Source: Bifidobacterium breve
Lineage (GTDB): Bacteria > Actinomycetota > Acidimicrobiia > Acidimicrobiales > Ilumatobacteraceae
Length of the DNA: 15,421 bases
NCBI GenBank assembly: GCA_945869715.1
Contig: CAMBPP010000022.1
Span: forward strand, 1 to 15,421
Direction: 5' to 3'
Shown here: piece by piece, positions 7,405 to 14,481 of the stretch
Layout of the letters: every line of letters begins with the position of its first letter
How positions within the stretch are numbered: position 1 is the first letter of the stretch
Program-made: the position numbers and the translations under genes
Notes under the pieces: model-generated
The model's input: only the letters and a program-made list of their open reading frames with translations
Databases searched by the model: none
Told to the model about the DNA's origin: nothing

Positions 7405-7502
7405 TTTACCGTCAGTTCACTTTTGTACTCGTGAAAAACTACCTGAGGTGAGGCCTGAGTCACACTATGAGAACTGAGGAAATCGTTAATTTGCCGTCAG
7501 TT
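7405..7502. repeat. 13-bp direct repeat upstream of the PEP-domain gene
   Basis: TTTACCGTCAGTT (7405-7417) and TTTGCCGTCAGTT (7490-7502) differ by one transition and begin 85 bp apart, close to eight helical turns. Both lie in the 127-bp gap between the PEP-domain start and the stop of the upstream SDR. The same gap holds two CCTGAG copies (7442-7447 and 7454-7459). The spacing would suit two bound regulator molecules on one DNA face. No promoter hexamer could be assigned with confidence in this gap. Confidence 0.5.
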
Positions 7503-7505
7503 GGC

Positions 7506-8336
7506 CTAAATGGGTCGTGGAATGGGCGGTATGCCACCCGTCAGCATGCCTTCTGCACGTTCCTTCACTAACTCCACATAGCGCGGGTGGGTCATAATCC
7601 AAAAGGTTCCGTTGTTAATGGCCTCAAGCACTTGTTCGGCAACATCTTCGGGGTCAATCGCTTCGGTTGCAGTTGTGAGACCTTGGGTACCAAAGGCTTC
7701 CCCCTTCACACCTCCCGGGCGGTTACGTTCGCTGAAACCAATTTTTGTGCGCACGACTCCGGGGCACAGCACCGAAGCGCGCAACGGCACATTGGCCGCC
7801 ATGGCATCGGCAAGAAGTGCTTCCGATAACGCAACTACTCCCTGTTTTGCGACGTCGTAGGAAGCAATGCTGGGGAACGCCAAAATGCCTGCTGTTGAAG
7901 CGGTGTTCACAACATGGCCAGGTTCACCAGAAGCGAGCATGCGCGGCACAAAAGAGTGCACGCCATAAATGGGGCCCCAGAGGTCAACACCAAGCACCCA
8001 CTCCCACGATTCAATTGATGCTTCCCATGTGAGGTCGCGATGCACGACGCCTGCGTTGTTGCACAAAATATGAACAGCACCAAACTCTTCATAAGAGAAA
8101 TCGGCAAGTGCCTCAACAGCATGACGATCGGACACATCGCATCGCATTGCAGCACACGCAATACCTGCATCGTTCAACAAATCGCTTGCGGCATCGAGTG
8201 CGCCTTGTTCAACATCGGCAATCACTACGTTCATGCCCTCTGCGCCAAAGCGCTGGGCCATTGCTAGACCAATTCCCGACGCACCACCAGTAATGACTGC
8301 GGTTTTTCCTTGCAAGTTTCCTAATACACCGGCCAT
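7506..8336 (-). CDS. SDR-family NAD(P)-dependent oxidoreductase
   Basis: A 276-residue classical short-chain dehydrogenase. Seen: cofactor motif TGGASGIG (16-23), D41 at the end of the second strand (VVIADV), which points to NAD rather than NADP, CDVSD (66-70), NNAG (93-96), catalytic S147 (VVNTAS), and the pair Y160/K164 in YDVAK. The C-terminal substrate loop (FSERNRPGGVKGEAF) and tail (WIMTHPRYVELVKERAEGM) resemble SDRs common in actinobacterial lipid, steroid and terpenoid catabolism. The alcohol or ketone substrate is unknown. AAGGAG lies 5 nt before the ATG. The start is divergent from a second SDR across a 95-bp region with a 24-bp dyad. The gene could be co-transcribed with the PEP-domain gene 127 bp downstream. 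Confidence 0.9.
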   Translation of the reverse strand: MAGVLGNLQGKTAVITGGASGIGLAMAQRFGAEGMNVVIADVEQGALDAASDLLNDAGIACAAMRCDVSDRHAVEALADFSYEEFGAVHILCNNAGVVHRDLTWEASIESWEWVLGVDLWGPIYGVHSFVPRMLASGEPGHVVNTASTAGILAFPSIASYDVAKQGVVALSEALLADAMAANVPLRASVLCPGVVRTKIGFSERNRPGGVKGEAFGTQGLTTATEAIDPEDVAEQVLEAINNGTFWIMTHPRYVELVKERAEGMLTGGIPPIPRPI

Positions 8337-8341
8337 GTGTG

Positions 8342-8347
8342 CTCCTT
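8342..8347 (-). promoter_or_regulatory. Ribosome binding site of the leftward SDR gene
   Basis: AAGGAG on the minus strand, 5 nt before the ATG at 8336. Unlike its divergent neighbour, this gene is therefore leadered. Confidence 0.8.
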
Positions 8348-8369
8348 ATGAAATATCCCTGTTCGCAGA

Positions 8370-8393
8370 GCGTAGTTCTTTTCTGAACTCCGC
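8370..8393. promoter_or_regulatory. Operator-like dyad between divergent SDR genes
   Basis: GCGTAGTTC, TTTTCT, GAACTCCGC form 9-bp arms with 8 of 9 bases complementary (the single mismatch is T8373/C8390) around a 6-nt centre. The dyad sits in the middle of the 95-bp divergent region, just upstream of the rightward -10 at 8420-8425. Length and symmetry suit a dimeric repressor such as a TetR-type protein, but no regulator gene is present in the window. Confidence 0.55.
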
Positions 8394-8419
8394 CTGCCCA
8401 ACCACTTCACCAACGCCAC

Positions 8420-8425
8420 TATTGT
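8420..8425 (+). promoter_or_regulatory. Leaderless-type -10 element of the rightward SDR gene
   Basis: TATTGT, then CATGCC, then ATG at 8432. There is no Shine-Dalgarno sequence. The out-of-frame ATG at 8427 lies inside the spacer and is not a plausible start. Confidence 0.6.
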
Positions 8426-8431
8426 CATGCC

Positions 8432-9229
8432 ATGAGCATTCTCGACACATTTCGCCTGGACGGCAAAGTAGCTGTAGTCACCGGATCCGGCCAAGGTATT
8501 GGTCGCGGAATTGCATGGGCACTCGCCGATGCTGGCTGCGATGTTGTTCTGAACTCGCGTCGCCAAAGTGATCTTGACGAAACGGCGGCAGGTGTTCGTG
8601 AACGCGGCCAACGCGCCCTGACCGTCGCTGGTGACATTCGTGATTTTTCTGAAAACATTGCCGCAGCGACAATTAAAGAATTTGGTCGCCTCGATGTATG
8701 GGTCAACAACGTTGGTGGTTCCGATGAAAAAACAACTCGTCTATTAATTGATACGCCCGATGAAGTTTTTCGCAACCAACTCGAACTGAATCTCACTTCC
8801 GCATTTCAGGGTGCAAAAGCCGCAGCAGCAAATATGCCAAATGGTGGAGTCATCATCAACATTGCATCTGGTGCCGGTATGCGTGGTTCGCCAATGACTG
8901 GCCCCTATGCAGCTTCTAAAGCAGGAATGATTAACCTCACCCTTACTCTTGCCCTCGAACTCGCTGAGCGTGATATTCGTGTGAATACCGTTTCACCTGG
9001 GCCAATTGCCACTGAAGCATTTTTAGAGGTTCTCGGTATTGCGGCCGACCTCGATGCCATTGCTTCAACTATTCCGCTACGTCGCTTGGGAACTCCCGAC
9101 GATATTGGTGCAGCAGTTTTGTATCTTGCATCGCCAGCATCATCGTGGGTCACTGGCCAAAACATTCTTGTTGCCGGTGGTCGTACGGAACGCAGTTACC
9201 AGTACGGCGGTCGAGAAAAAAAGAAGTAG
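8432..9229 (+). CDS. SDR-family oxidoreductase, likely NADP-preferring
   Basis: A 265-residue classical short-chain dehydrogenase. Seen: TGSGQGIG (17-24), the second-strand end VVLNSRR with R43/R44 in place of an Asp, which favours NADP(H), GDIRD (67-71), NNVGG (92-96), catalytic S146 in INIAS, and Y159/K163 in YAASK. SPGPIATEAF and the C-terminal LASPASSWVTGQNILVAGG are typical of 7-alpha-hydroxysteroid/3-oxoacyl-reductase-like SDRs. The C-terminus ends in a lysine run (REKKK) encoded by seven consecutive A bases. The TAG stop is followed after one codon by the ATG of the epoxide hydrolase in the same frame, so the two are surely co-transcribed. Substrate unknown; an alcohol or diol produced by the neighbour is a reasonable guess. 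Confidence 0.9.
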   Translation: MSILDTFRLDGKVAVVTGSGQGIGRGIAWALADAGCDVVLNSRRQSDLDETAAGVRERGQRALTVAGDIRDFSENIAAATIKEFGRLDVWVNNVGGSDEKTTRLLIDTPDEVFRNQLELNLTSAFQGAKAAAANMPNGGVIINIASGAGMRGSPMTGPYAASKAGMINLTLTLALELAERDIRVNTVSPGPIATEAFLEVLGIAADLDAIASTIPLRRLGTPDDIGAAVLYLASPASSWVTGQNILVAGGRTERSYQYGGREKKK

Positions 9230-9232
9230 CTC

Positions 9233-10414
9233 ATGCCACCTATTGCGCAACCATTTACCATTCCACATAGTGCTGAAGCTGTCGCAGATCTGCATCGCCG
9301 ACTCGACAACACGCGATTTCCACTTGGTGTGGCAAATGAACAATGGAAATACGGCATGCAGCAAGAATGGTTTCAATCGTTCTTGCACTATTGGCGCCAT
9401 GAATTTAGCTGGGAAAAGCAAGTCGCGAAAATGAATGCGCTCCCCAACTATCGGGTCGAAATTGATGGCATTCCATTGCACTTTGTGCACCTGAAAGGAA
9501 GCGGACCAGCGCCACTTCCCATCATCACTACTCATGGGTGGCCTTGGAGCTATTGGGATTACCGCGATGTAGCGCAGCAACTTGCACACCCCGAATCATT
9601 TGGTGGTTCACCTCTCGATTCCTTTGACGTTGTCGTCCCATCGCTGCCTGGTTTTGGTTATTCATCTCCGTTTCCTGTGGGTCACCTCTCTACGCGTGAT
9701 GTTGCACACTTGTGGAACAAACTCATGACTGAAGTTCTTGGCTACCCCGCGTACTGCGCACACGGTGGCGACTGGGGTGCCATTGTTACTGCCGAACTTG
9801 CACACGCTCACGCATCTTCACTGCATGGTGCACACATCACCTTGCCCATGTTTTTTGGTCTGAATCGAGCCGATATCACAGCAAGCGATTACGACGAAGA
9901 AGAAAAGCATTATCCGGAACTCATGAAAACACGTATGGCTACAGCAACAAGCCATTACACCGTGCAAGGAATTGAGCCAGAAACTCTTGCCTATGCAATG
10001 CACGACTCCCCTGCAGGCATGGCTGCGTGGCTCATTGAGCGTCGACGCCTGTGGAGTGACTCGGCCGATGCAAGTGGGCACCGCGATGTCGAGCGTGCAT
10101 TCACCATGGAAGAACTTGCAACATTGGTCAGCATCTATTGGTTCACTGAAACATTTGGCAGTTCGTGTCGCATGTATTACGGCCGCACAAATGAACCATG
10201 GCAACCCGAGCACAACCGCACGCCCACTATGGAGGCGCCCACCGCTATGGCTGTATTCCCTGGCGATCTTATTTTTCTTCCGCGCCGTGCAGCAGAACGT
10301 GTTGCCAACATTCAACGCTGGACCCGCATGCCAGCGGGCGGACACTTCGCAGCAGCAGAAGAACCAGAACTCGTTGCCAACGATGTGGCCGAGTTTTTCC
10401 GTATCTATCGGTAA
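9233..10414 (+). CDS. Epoxide hydrolase (microsomal/juvenile-hormone type, EHN plus alpha/beta-hydrolase)
   Basis: A 393-residue protein of normal length for this family. Residues 1-90 form the epoxide hydrolase N-terminal region (IPHSAEAVADLHRRLDNTRFP, then WKYG and FSWEKQVAKMNALPNYRVEIDG). The alpha/beta-hydrolase core has the oxyanion motif HGWP (101-104), VVPSLPGFGYSSP (134-146), nucleophile D180 in HGGDWGA, cap tyrosines around SCRMYYGR (Y315/Y316), and catalytic H371 in PAGGHFAAAEEP. It opens an epoxide to a vicinal diol through a covalent aspartyl ester. VFPGD carries D345, where many relatives have Glu; this may be a charge-relay variant. No N-terminal membrane anchor is seen, so it is probably cytosolic. 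It starts 3 nt after the SDR stop and in frame with it. Confidence 0.9.
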   Translation: MPPIAQPFTIPHSAEAVADLHRRLDNTRFPLGVANEQWKYGMQQEWFQSFLHYWRHEFSWEKQVAKMNALPNYRVEIDGIPLHFVHLKGSGPAPLPIITTHGWPWSYWDYRDVAQQLAHPESFGGSPLDSFDVVVPSLPGFGYSSPFPVGHLSTRDVAHLWNKLMTEVLGYPAYCAHGGDWGAIVTAELAHAHASSLHGAHITLPMFFGLNRADITASDYDEEEKHYPELMKTRMATATSHYTVQGIEPETLAYAMHDSPAGMAAWLIERRRLWSDSADASGHRDVERAFTMEELATLVSIYWFTETFGSSCRMYYGRTNEPWQPEHNRTPTMEAPTAMAVFPGDLIFLPRRAAERVANIQRWTRMPAGGHFAAAEEPELVANDVAEFFRIYR

Positions 10415-10454
10415 GTACAACTTTGGTTTGGTTTTTTCCTGCCGTGGGAAATGC

Positions 10455-10460
10455 TATTTT
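10455..10460 (+). promoter_or_regulatory. Leaderless-type -10 element of the phosphotransferase gene
   Basis: TATTTT, then TGTTCT, then ATG at 10467, inside the 52-bp gap after the epoxide hydrolase stop. There is no Shine-Dalgarno sequence. It would let the kinase be expressed separately from the SDR and epoxide hydrolase genes. Confidence 0.5.
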
Positions 10461-10466
10461 TGTTCT

Positions 10467-11579
10467 ATGACAATTGAAGCAAATAGCTACCCACTACGCC
10501 CCGATGAAATCACTACCGACTGGTTAGCGGCGGCACTGAAGTCGAGCAACACCATGCCGGCAAGTGCAGGAATTGTGAGCATTACTCGACGCCCCGTCGG
10601 CGTTGGTGTGGGAATGCTCGGTCTTATTGAAGTCATCACGCCTACATATTCGGGTGATGCTGGAAATGCACCGAAGTCAGTTGTGGTGAAATACCCCACA
10701 GAAGTAGAGGGCAACTTGGCTGTGGCCACCACGTTCAATGTGTATGAACGTGAAGTGCGTTTTTGTCAGTTACTTGGGCCAAAAGCCGGTTTACGTCTTC
10801 CCAAGTTGTATTTCGCGCACACCACTTCTGCTTCATCGTTCATCATGGTGATGGAAGACCTTTCTGATTACGCTCTTGGCGACCAAGTGGAAGGCTGCAG
10901 TGTGAAGCAAGCAGAGATGTCGATTATGGAAATGGGCAAGCTCCACTCAGCATTTTGGGAAAAAGTTGAGTCCGATGAATTTGAATTTGTTCCTTATCAC
11001 TATCCGAGTGTCCACTCCGATGCATTACTGCAAGGCGCTATAGCGGGTTGGGATGCAATGGTTGCCATTTTTGGTGATGTCATTAGCCCCGAGTTGAAGA
11101 ACAACAAAGACAAGTTCCTCACAACGGTTCCCAAAATGCAAGCATGGATTGTTTCTCACCCACACACGTTGGTGCATGGCGACTGGCGCATGGACAACCT
11201 TATGTTTGGCGTTGAGCCCGACCACGCGCCTATGGCTGTTCTCGACTGGCAAGGTACATTGCGTTCCAAAGGTGTACAAGACCTTGCATACTTGCTCAGC
11301 CACAATATGAGCGTCACCGATCGCCGCGACAATGAGCGAGCACTTGTTGCAATGTGGCATAACGAGCTTCTCAAAAATGGAGTGAAAAACTACACCGCAG
11401 AACAAGCATGGGATGAATATCGCTCCGCAGTGATGTACCTGTGGCTGTATGCCACCGTTATTGCCGGAACACTAGACCCGTCAAATGAGCGCGGAAAAGC
11501 GTTCATGACCGCAATGGTGACGCGCTCAAGCACCGCCATTGGCGATCTCGACTGCATTGCGTTGCTTGATACTTTTTAA
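10467..11579 (+). CDS. Phosphotransferase family protein (APH/CHK kinase-like)
   Basis: A 370-residue kinase-fold protein. Seen: VVVKYP with K75 as the ATP-binding lysine, NVYEREVRFCQLL (91-103), the hinge FIMVMEDLSDYALGDQVEGCS (125-145), LHSAFWE (159-165), catalytic loop HGDWRMDNLMF (237-247) with D239 and N244, and the metal-binding D260 in VLDWQG. The GDQVEGCS and LHSAFW segments resemble the CHK/ecdysteroid-kinase-like branch more than antibiotic kinases. ACAD10/11 and LvaA show that this fold can phosphorylate hydroxyacyl-CoA intermediates. Here the neighbouring SDR and epoxide hydrolase suggest a hydroxylated catabolic intermediate (inference). The frame stays open upstream into the epoxide hydrolase gene, but homology and the -10 element favour ATG 10467. 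Antibiotic resistance is not indicated. Confidence 0.85.
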   Translation: MTIEANSYPLRPDEITTDWLAAALKSSNTMPASAGIVSITRRPVGVGVGMLGLIEVITPTYSGDAGNAPKSVVVKYPTEVEGNLAVATTFNVYEREVRFCQLLGPKAGLRLPKLYFAHTTSASSFIMVMEDLSDYALGDQVEGCSVKQAEMSIMEMGKLHSAFWEKVESDEFEFVPYHYPSVHSDALLQGAIAGWDAMVAIFGDVISPELKNNKDKFLTTVPKMQAWIVSHPHTLVHGDWRMDNLMFGVEPDHAPMAVLDWQGTLRSKGVQDLAYLLSHNMSVTDRRDNERALVAMWHNELLKNGVKNYTAEQAWDEYRSAVMYLWLYATVIAGTLDPSNERGKAFMTAMVTRSSTAIGDLDCIALLDTF

Positions 11580-11597
11580 AGTATTTAGCAACCAGAA

Positions 11598-11813
11598 CTA
11601 GTGCTTATCGGCAGAGGTATCGAGGCGATGGTTCGCATAACGCGGGCCACTTACCCAGCCGCACATTTGTGGATCACACTCAAAAATTTCCCCTGCAATC
11701 CATTTCCCGTCTAGCCGAAATAGACCCCAACGATTTCCGTCGGTGACTTTGATGTTTCCATCAGCATCTTTTTCGTAGATAAACTTCGATACTGGATGTT
11801 TTAAGCCATTCAT
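11598..11813 (-). CDS. Unrecognised 71-residue protein, tail of the Rieske operon
   Basis: I do not recognise this family. It is a soluble-looking protein of 71 residues with no signal peptide or membrane segment. Visible features: KFIYEKDADGNIKVTDG (a beta-hairpin-like stretch), NRWGLFRLDGKWIAGEIFECDPQMCGWVSG with three tryptophans (29, 38, 53) and a C46-x4-C51 pair, and the charged tail RYANHRLDTSADKH. It begins 3 nt after, and in frame with, the TAG of the Rieske oxygenase, so co-expression is very likely. GGAA overlapping that stop is the only ribosome-binding-like sequence. It could be a small accessory or stability factor of the oxygenase, but no function can be assigned. Its coding status rests on tight coupling and a well-formed composition. 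Confidence 0.72.
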   Translation of the reverse strand: MNGLKHPVSKFIYEKDADGNIKVTDGNRWGLFRLDGKWIAGEIFECDPQMCGWVSGPRYANHRLDTSADKH

Positions 11814-11816
11814 TTC

Positions 11817-13166
11817 CTAAACCCCCAAGTATCGATCGAGCATGTTGTGGAACCAACGCACTTTTGATTCTTGGTAGTTCGCCAAAGTTACTCCTGGTTT
11901 CACAGTGGTTTCCAGACCGATTTGCACACGTTCCATATTGAAAACATCTTGATCGAATACTTTTCCAAGGTTTCCTAGTTCCTCAGCACTTGACCATGAC
12001 TCATCAAAATCGAGCAGATGCATTTCCACTGGGTCAGGGCGCTCACCAGAAAATGGCGACATGAAGAAGCACTCCATGAGGGATTGGCGATGGTTGTCAC
12101 CTAATGGGCGGAATCGGTACACAATGCGGTTATACGCACCCCATGGGTGGAAGTTAGGGAACAACGTGTAGTCAATTGCATCAAGATACTCACCATCGCA
12201 CCAGTCATCTACTGCGTCACCAACAATGGGGCGCCAGCGATCGCGTGTAGCAACGGCAGCTACTTCTCGGGCAGTTTTTCCTTCAGGAACAACAACTGCA
12301 GATTCTTCATCAACACGAACATCCATCATGATGCGCATGATGTCGTTTTCGTCAACGGTGTAATTTAATAGTGGGCTTTGCATTCCACCTGGGGTAATCA
12401 CCCGACTGAAATTTCCCCACACATCAACTTGACTACTGGTATCTGCAAGGTACCCAAGAATCTGAGGATGAGTTGCGTTGACGTGATACGCCTCGCTGAA
12501 TGCCTCTTGTGCAATTTTCCAGTTGCAATTTAATTTTTTAGCAACATGTGCCTGAACATAGCGTCCACCGAGATCCCAGCGTTCAAAATGTTGCGGCAAT
12601 TCTCCAAGAAAACTTTCGAATGACTGTGCACGCGGGTCAGGGTTAATGAAAACGAAGCCTGCCCACGACCCCACTTGCACTTCTGGCAAAGAAAACTCAC
12701 TTGGGGTGACATGTTCGAAATCCCATCCGGCGGGAATTTCGGTGAGGTGGCCTTCTGTTGCCCAAGTAAAACCGTGAAATGAACAACGAATCTCACTGCA
12801 TTTGCCGTCGTATTGTTTGAGTTGGCGTCCACGATGCAAGCATGCATTGACAAAAGATTTGATGGATCCATCAGCCTGACGAATAACAATGTACGACTTA
12901 TTGCAAATTTCATAGACGATGTAATCGCCATCGTTGGGGATGTGCTCTTCGCGGCAAGCGAACTGCCACACTTTGCTCCACATGAGGTCACGTTCCATCT
13001 CATGCCACTCACGCGAAATGAAGCGCTGAATATCGACGTCGGCCGAACCCAAATACGGGGATGACTCTAGGCGTAAAACTTCTGGCACTTCGTGGCTATC
13101 GGTATCAAGAATTTGCTGGTAAGAAATTCCAGGTGCTTGACGAAAACGTGCTTCTGTAGCTGTCAT
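11817..13166 (-). CDS. Rieske non-heme iron oxygenase, alpha subunit
   Basis: A 449-residue oxygenase. The N-terminal Rieske domain has CLHRG (C109, H111) and CSFHG (C128, H131), binding the [2Fe-2S] cluster. The catalytic domain opens with NCNWKIAQEAFSEAYHVNATHPQ, giving iron ligands H228 and H233. The carboxylate ligand is probably D405 or D407 in KVFDQDVFNMERVQ. The residue bridging the two metal sites is Glu (E225) instead of the Asp usual in naphthalene-dioxygenase-type enzymes. Carnitine oxygenase CntA has a Glu here too. The enzyme should hydroxylate or cleave an organic substrate with O2 and reducing power. No reductase, ferredoxin or beta subunit is encoded nearby, so electrons must come from elsewhere. 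It lies 17 nt after the SDH-like gene, with TATTGT 7 nt before its ATG. Confidence 0.93.
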   Translation of the reverse strand: MTATEARFRQAPGISYQQILDTDSHEVPEVLRLESSPYLGSADVDIQRFISREWHEMERDLMWSKVWQFACREEHIPNDGDYIVYEICNKSYIVIRQADGSIKSFVNACLHRGRQLKQYDGKCSEIRCSFHGFTWATEGHLTEIPAGWDFEHVTPSEFSLPEVQVGSWAGFVFINPDPRAQSFESFLGELPQHFERWDLGGRYVQAHVAKKLNCNWKIAQEAFSEAYHVNATHPQILGYLADTSSQVDVWGNFSRVITPGGMQSPLLNYTVDENDIMRIMMDVRVDEESAVVVPEGKTAREVAAVATRDRWRPIVGDAVDDWCDGEYLDAIDYTLFPNFHPWGAYNRIVYRFRPLGDNHRQSLMECFFMSPFSGERPDPVEMHLLDFDESWSSAEELGNLGKVFDQDVFNMERVQIGLETTVKPGVTLANYQESKVRWFHNMLDRYLGV

Positions 13167-13173
13167 ACCTTAA

Positions 13174-13179
13174 ACAATA
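13174..13179 (-). promoter_or_regulatory. Possible internal -10 element of the Rieske gene
   Basis: TATTGT followed by 7 nt (TTAAGGT) and ATG at 13166, inside the 17-nt gap after the SDH-like gene. The spacer is one base longer than in the other leaderless-type starts. It may allow the Rieske gene to be transcribed apart from the SDH-like gene. Confidence 0.4.
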
Positions 13180-13183
13180 GGCT

Positions 13184-14470
13184 TCAACTAGGCACTACAG
13201 CGCGTCGGACAGGTCGATCCCAGCCTGGCTGCCCGGTGGGTTTTGGGCTTGGCCACAGGCCAGGACCCATTTCCACCATGCCGTGATGCGTGCTGTAGTC
13301 ACCTAATAGGTTCAAAAATGGCACCGCATCAAAAGCTTCCGGGCCACGAACGCCTGTGGCCTTCCAACTTCCGTTGCACAGCAATTCCATGGCAACAACG
13401 GGGCACACCGCTGTTTGCCACAACACTGCTTGCGAACCCCATTCGCGCATGGTGATCTCGTTATCGGCAACGTGGTACAGATATACCTCTCTTGGGGCTC
13501 CGTCGTAGGTACCGCGCACCCATGTGCCTGCACAGGTTTTGCCATGCATCAGGTGGCCCAATTTTGCAGGGTTTGGCAATACTGACGCCAAAACATCGCG
13601 CGGAGAAACGCTTACGTCGCCGACGCGAATTTTTTCCGTACTGTCGAGACCTAAGTAGGCAAACGTTTTGAGCCAGTCGATGAATTCAGCACCAAGTCCA
13701 TATTTGAAGGTCACTCGATTGCAGTCGACTTCACGTGGAACAAGAATCACTTCTTCGTGCTCAACGTTCACACACTCAATGGGGCCAATGCCTGCCGGAA
13801 AGTGAAACACCTCGGGCTCACTAAAACAGTCGGTTGTATACAAACCACGCGTGGAGTCCCACACAATAGGTGGATTCAAACATTCTTCTATGGTGGTCCA
13901 AATAGAAAACGTAGGTGCAAAATCTAAACCGTCAATCGACAAGTTGGAGCCGTCACGCACGCCAATTTCATCGATGGTGTCAAATAAGTGATCGGCTGCG
14001 TAACGCGCAAAAATATCGCTGAGCCCTGGCTCTACACCCATTCCCACCAATGCCAAGATGCCACGCTCGCGCCACTTTTCATCGGAAGCAATTTGATTTG
14101 CTCCAAGCGGGGTTCCCACTTCTTCATATGGGTTTGTGGGGTGCGGCGTGCTCAGGTTCATCGCCATGTCGATATAGCTGCAACCAGCTGTATACGCCGC
14201 ATTAAAAATAGGGTCGTTCAATCGCGGGTCGCAGGCATTAATAACAATGTCGGCTTTTACACGTTGAATGAGGGCCACAAGGTCTGCTTCATTACGCGCA
14301 TCAACCTGTTCGGCTATGAATCTTCCGGGGTCATCGAGTTCAGCAATGGCCTCTTCTGCGCGGGCCTTCGTGATGTCAGCCAATACGAAAGACGTAAAGA
14401 ACGACCTGGTCTCGGCGATAGAAGCCATTGAGGCTCCTACACCTCCTGCTCCCACTACGAGGATATTCAT
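13184..14470 (-). CDS. Saccharopine dehydrogenase-like NAD(P)-dependent oxidoreductase
   Basis: A 428-residue protein with an N-terminal Rossmann domain starting at the first residue: NILVVGAGGVGAS (nucleotide loop 7-12), VLADITKARAEEAIAEL, VDARNEADLVALI and ADIVINACDPRLN (about 73-85), all typical of saccharopine dehydrogenase/homospermidine-synthase relatives. CSYIDMAMN and GILALVGMGVEPGLSDIFARYAADHL (the conserved 'G..PGl.d..a' motif) link to the second domain. Family members make or break a C-N bond between an amino acid or amine and an oxo acid. In these heterotrophs many paralogues have unknown substrates. The last ~25 residues are proline- and arginine-rich. It precedes the Rieske gene by 17 nt and probably acts on the same substrate chain. 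The ATG has TATGGT 5 nt upstream, or alternatively a weak GGTGA ribosome site. Confidence 0.82.
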   Translation of the reverse strand: MNILVVGAGGVGASMASIAETRSFFTSFVLADITKARAEEAIAELDDPGRFIAEQVDARNEADLVALIQRVKADIVINACDPRLNDPIFNAAYTAGCSYIDMAMNLSTPHPTNPYEEVGTPLGANQIASDEKWRERGILALVGMGVEPGLSDIFARYAADHLFDTIDEIGVRDGSNLSIDGLDFAPTFSIWTTIEECLNPPIVWDSTRGLYTTDCFSEPEVFHFPAGIGPIECVNVEHEEVILVPREVDCNRVTFKYGLGAEFIDWLKTFAYLGLDSTEKIRVGDVSVSPRDVLASVLPNPAKLGHLMHGKTCAGTWVRGTYDGAPREVYLYHVADNEITMREWGSQAVLWQTAVCPVVAMELLCNGSWKATGVRGPEAFDAVPFLNLLGDYSTHHGMVEMGPGLWPSPKPTGQPGWDRPVRRAVVPS

Positions 14471-14481
14471 AAGTCACCATA

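Noticed and set aside
9217..9223. In-frame slippery heptamer A AAA AAG at the end of the SDR gene
   Set aside because: A -1 shift would add only about 15 residues before a TAG at 9268-9270 and would not enter the epoxide hydrolase frame. The run simply encodes the lysine tail.
9972..10466. Upstream extension of the kinase reading frame by 165 codons
   Set aside because: It lies wholly inside the epoxide hydrolase gene and its first gap. The translated extension has no domain-like sequence, while kinase homology begins just after ATG 10467, which also has a -10 element.
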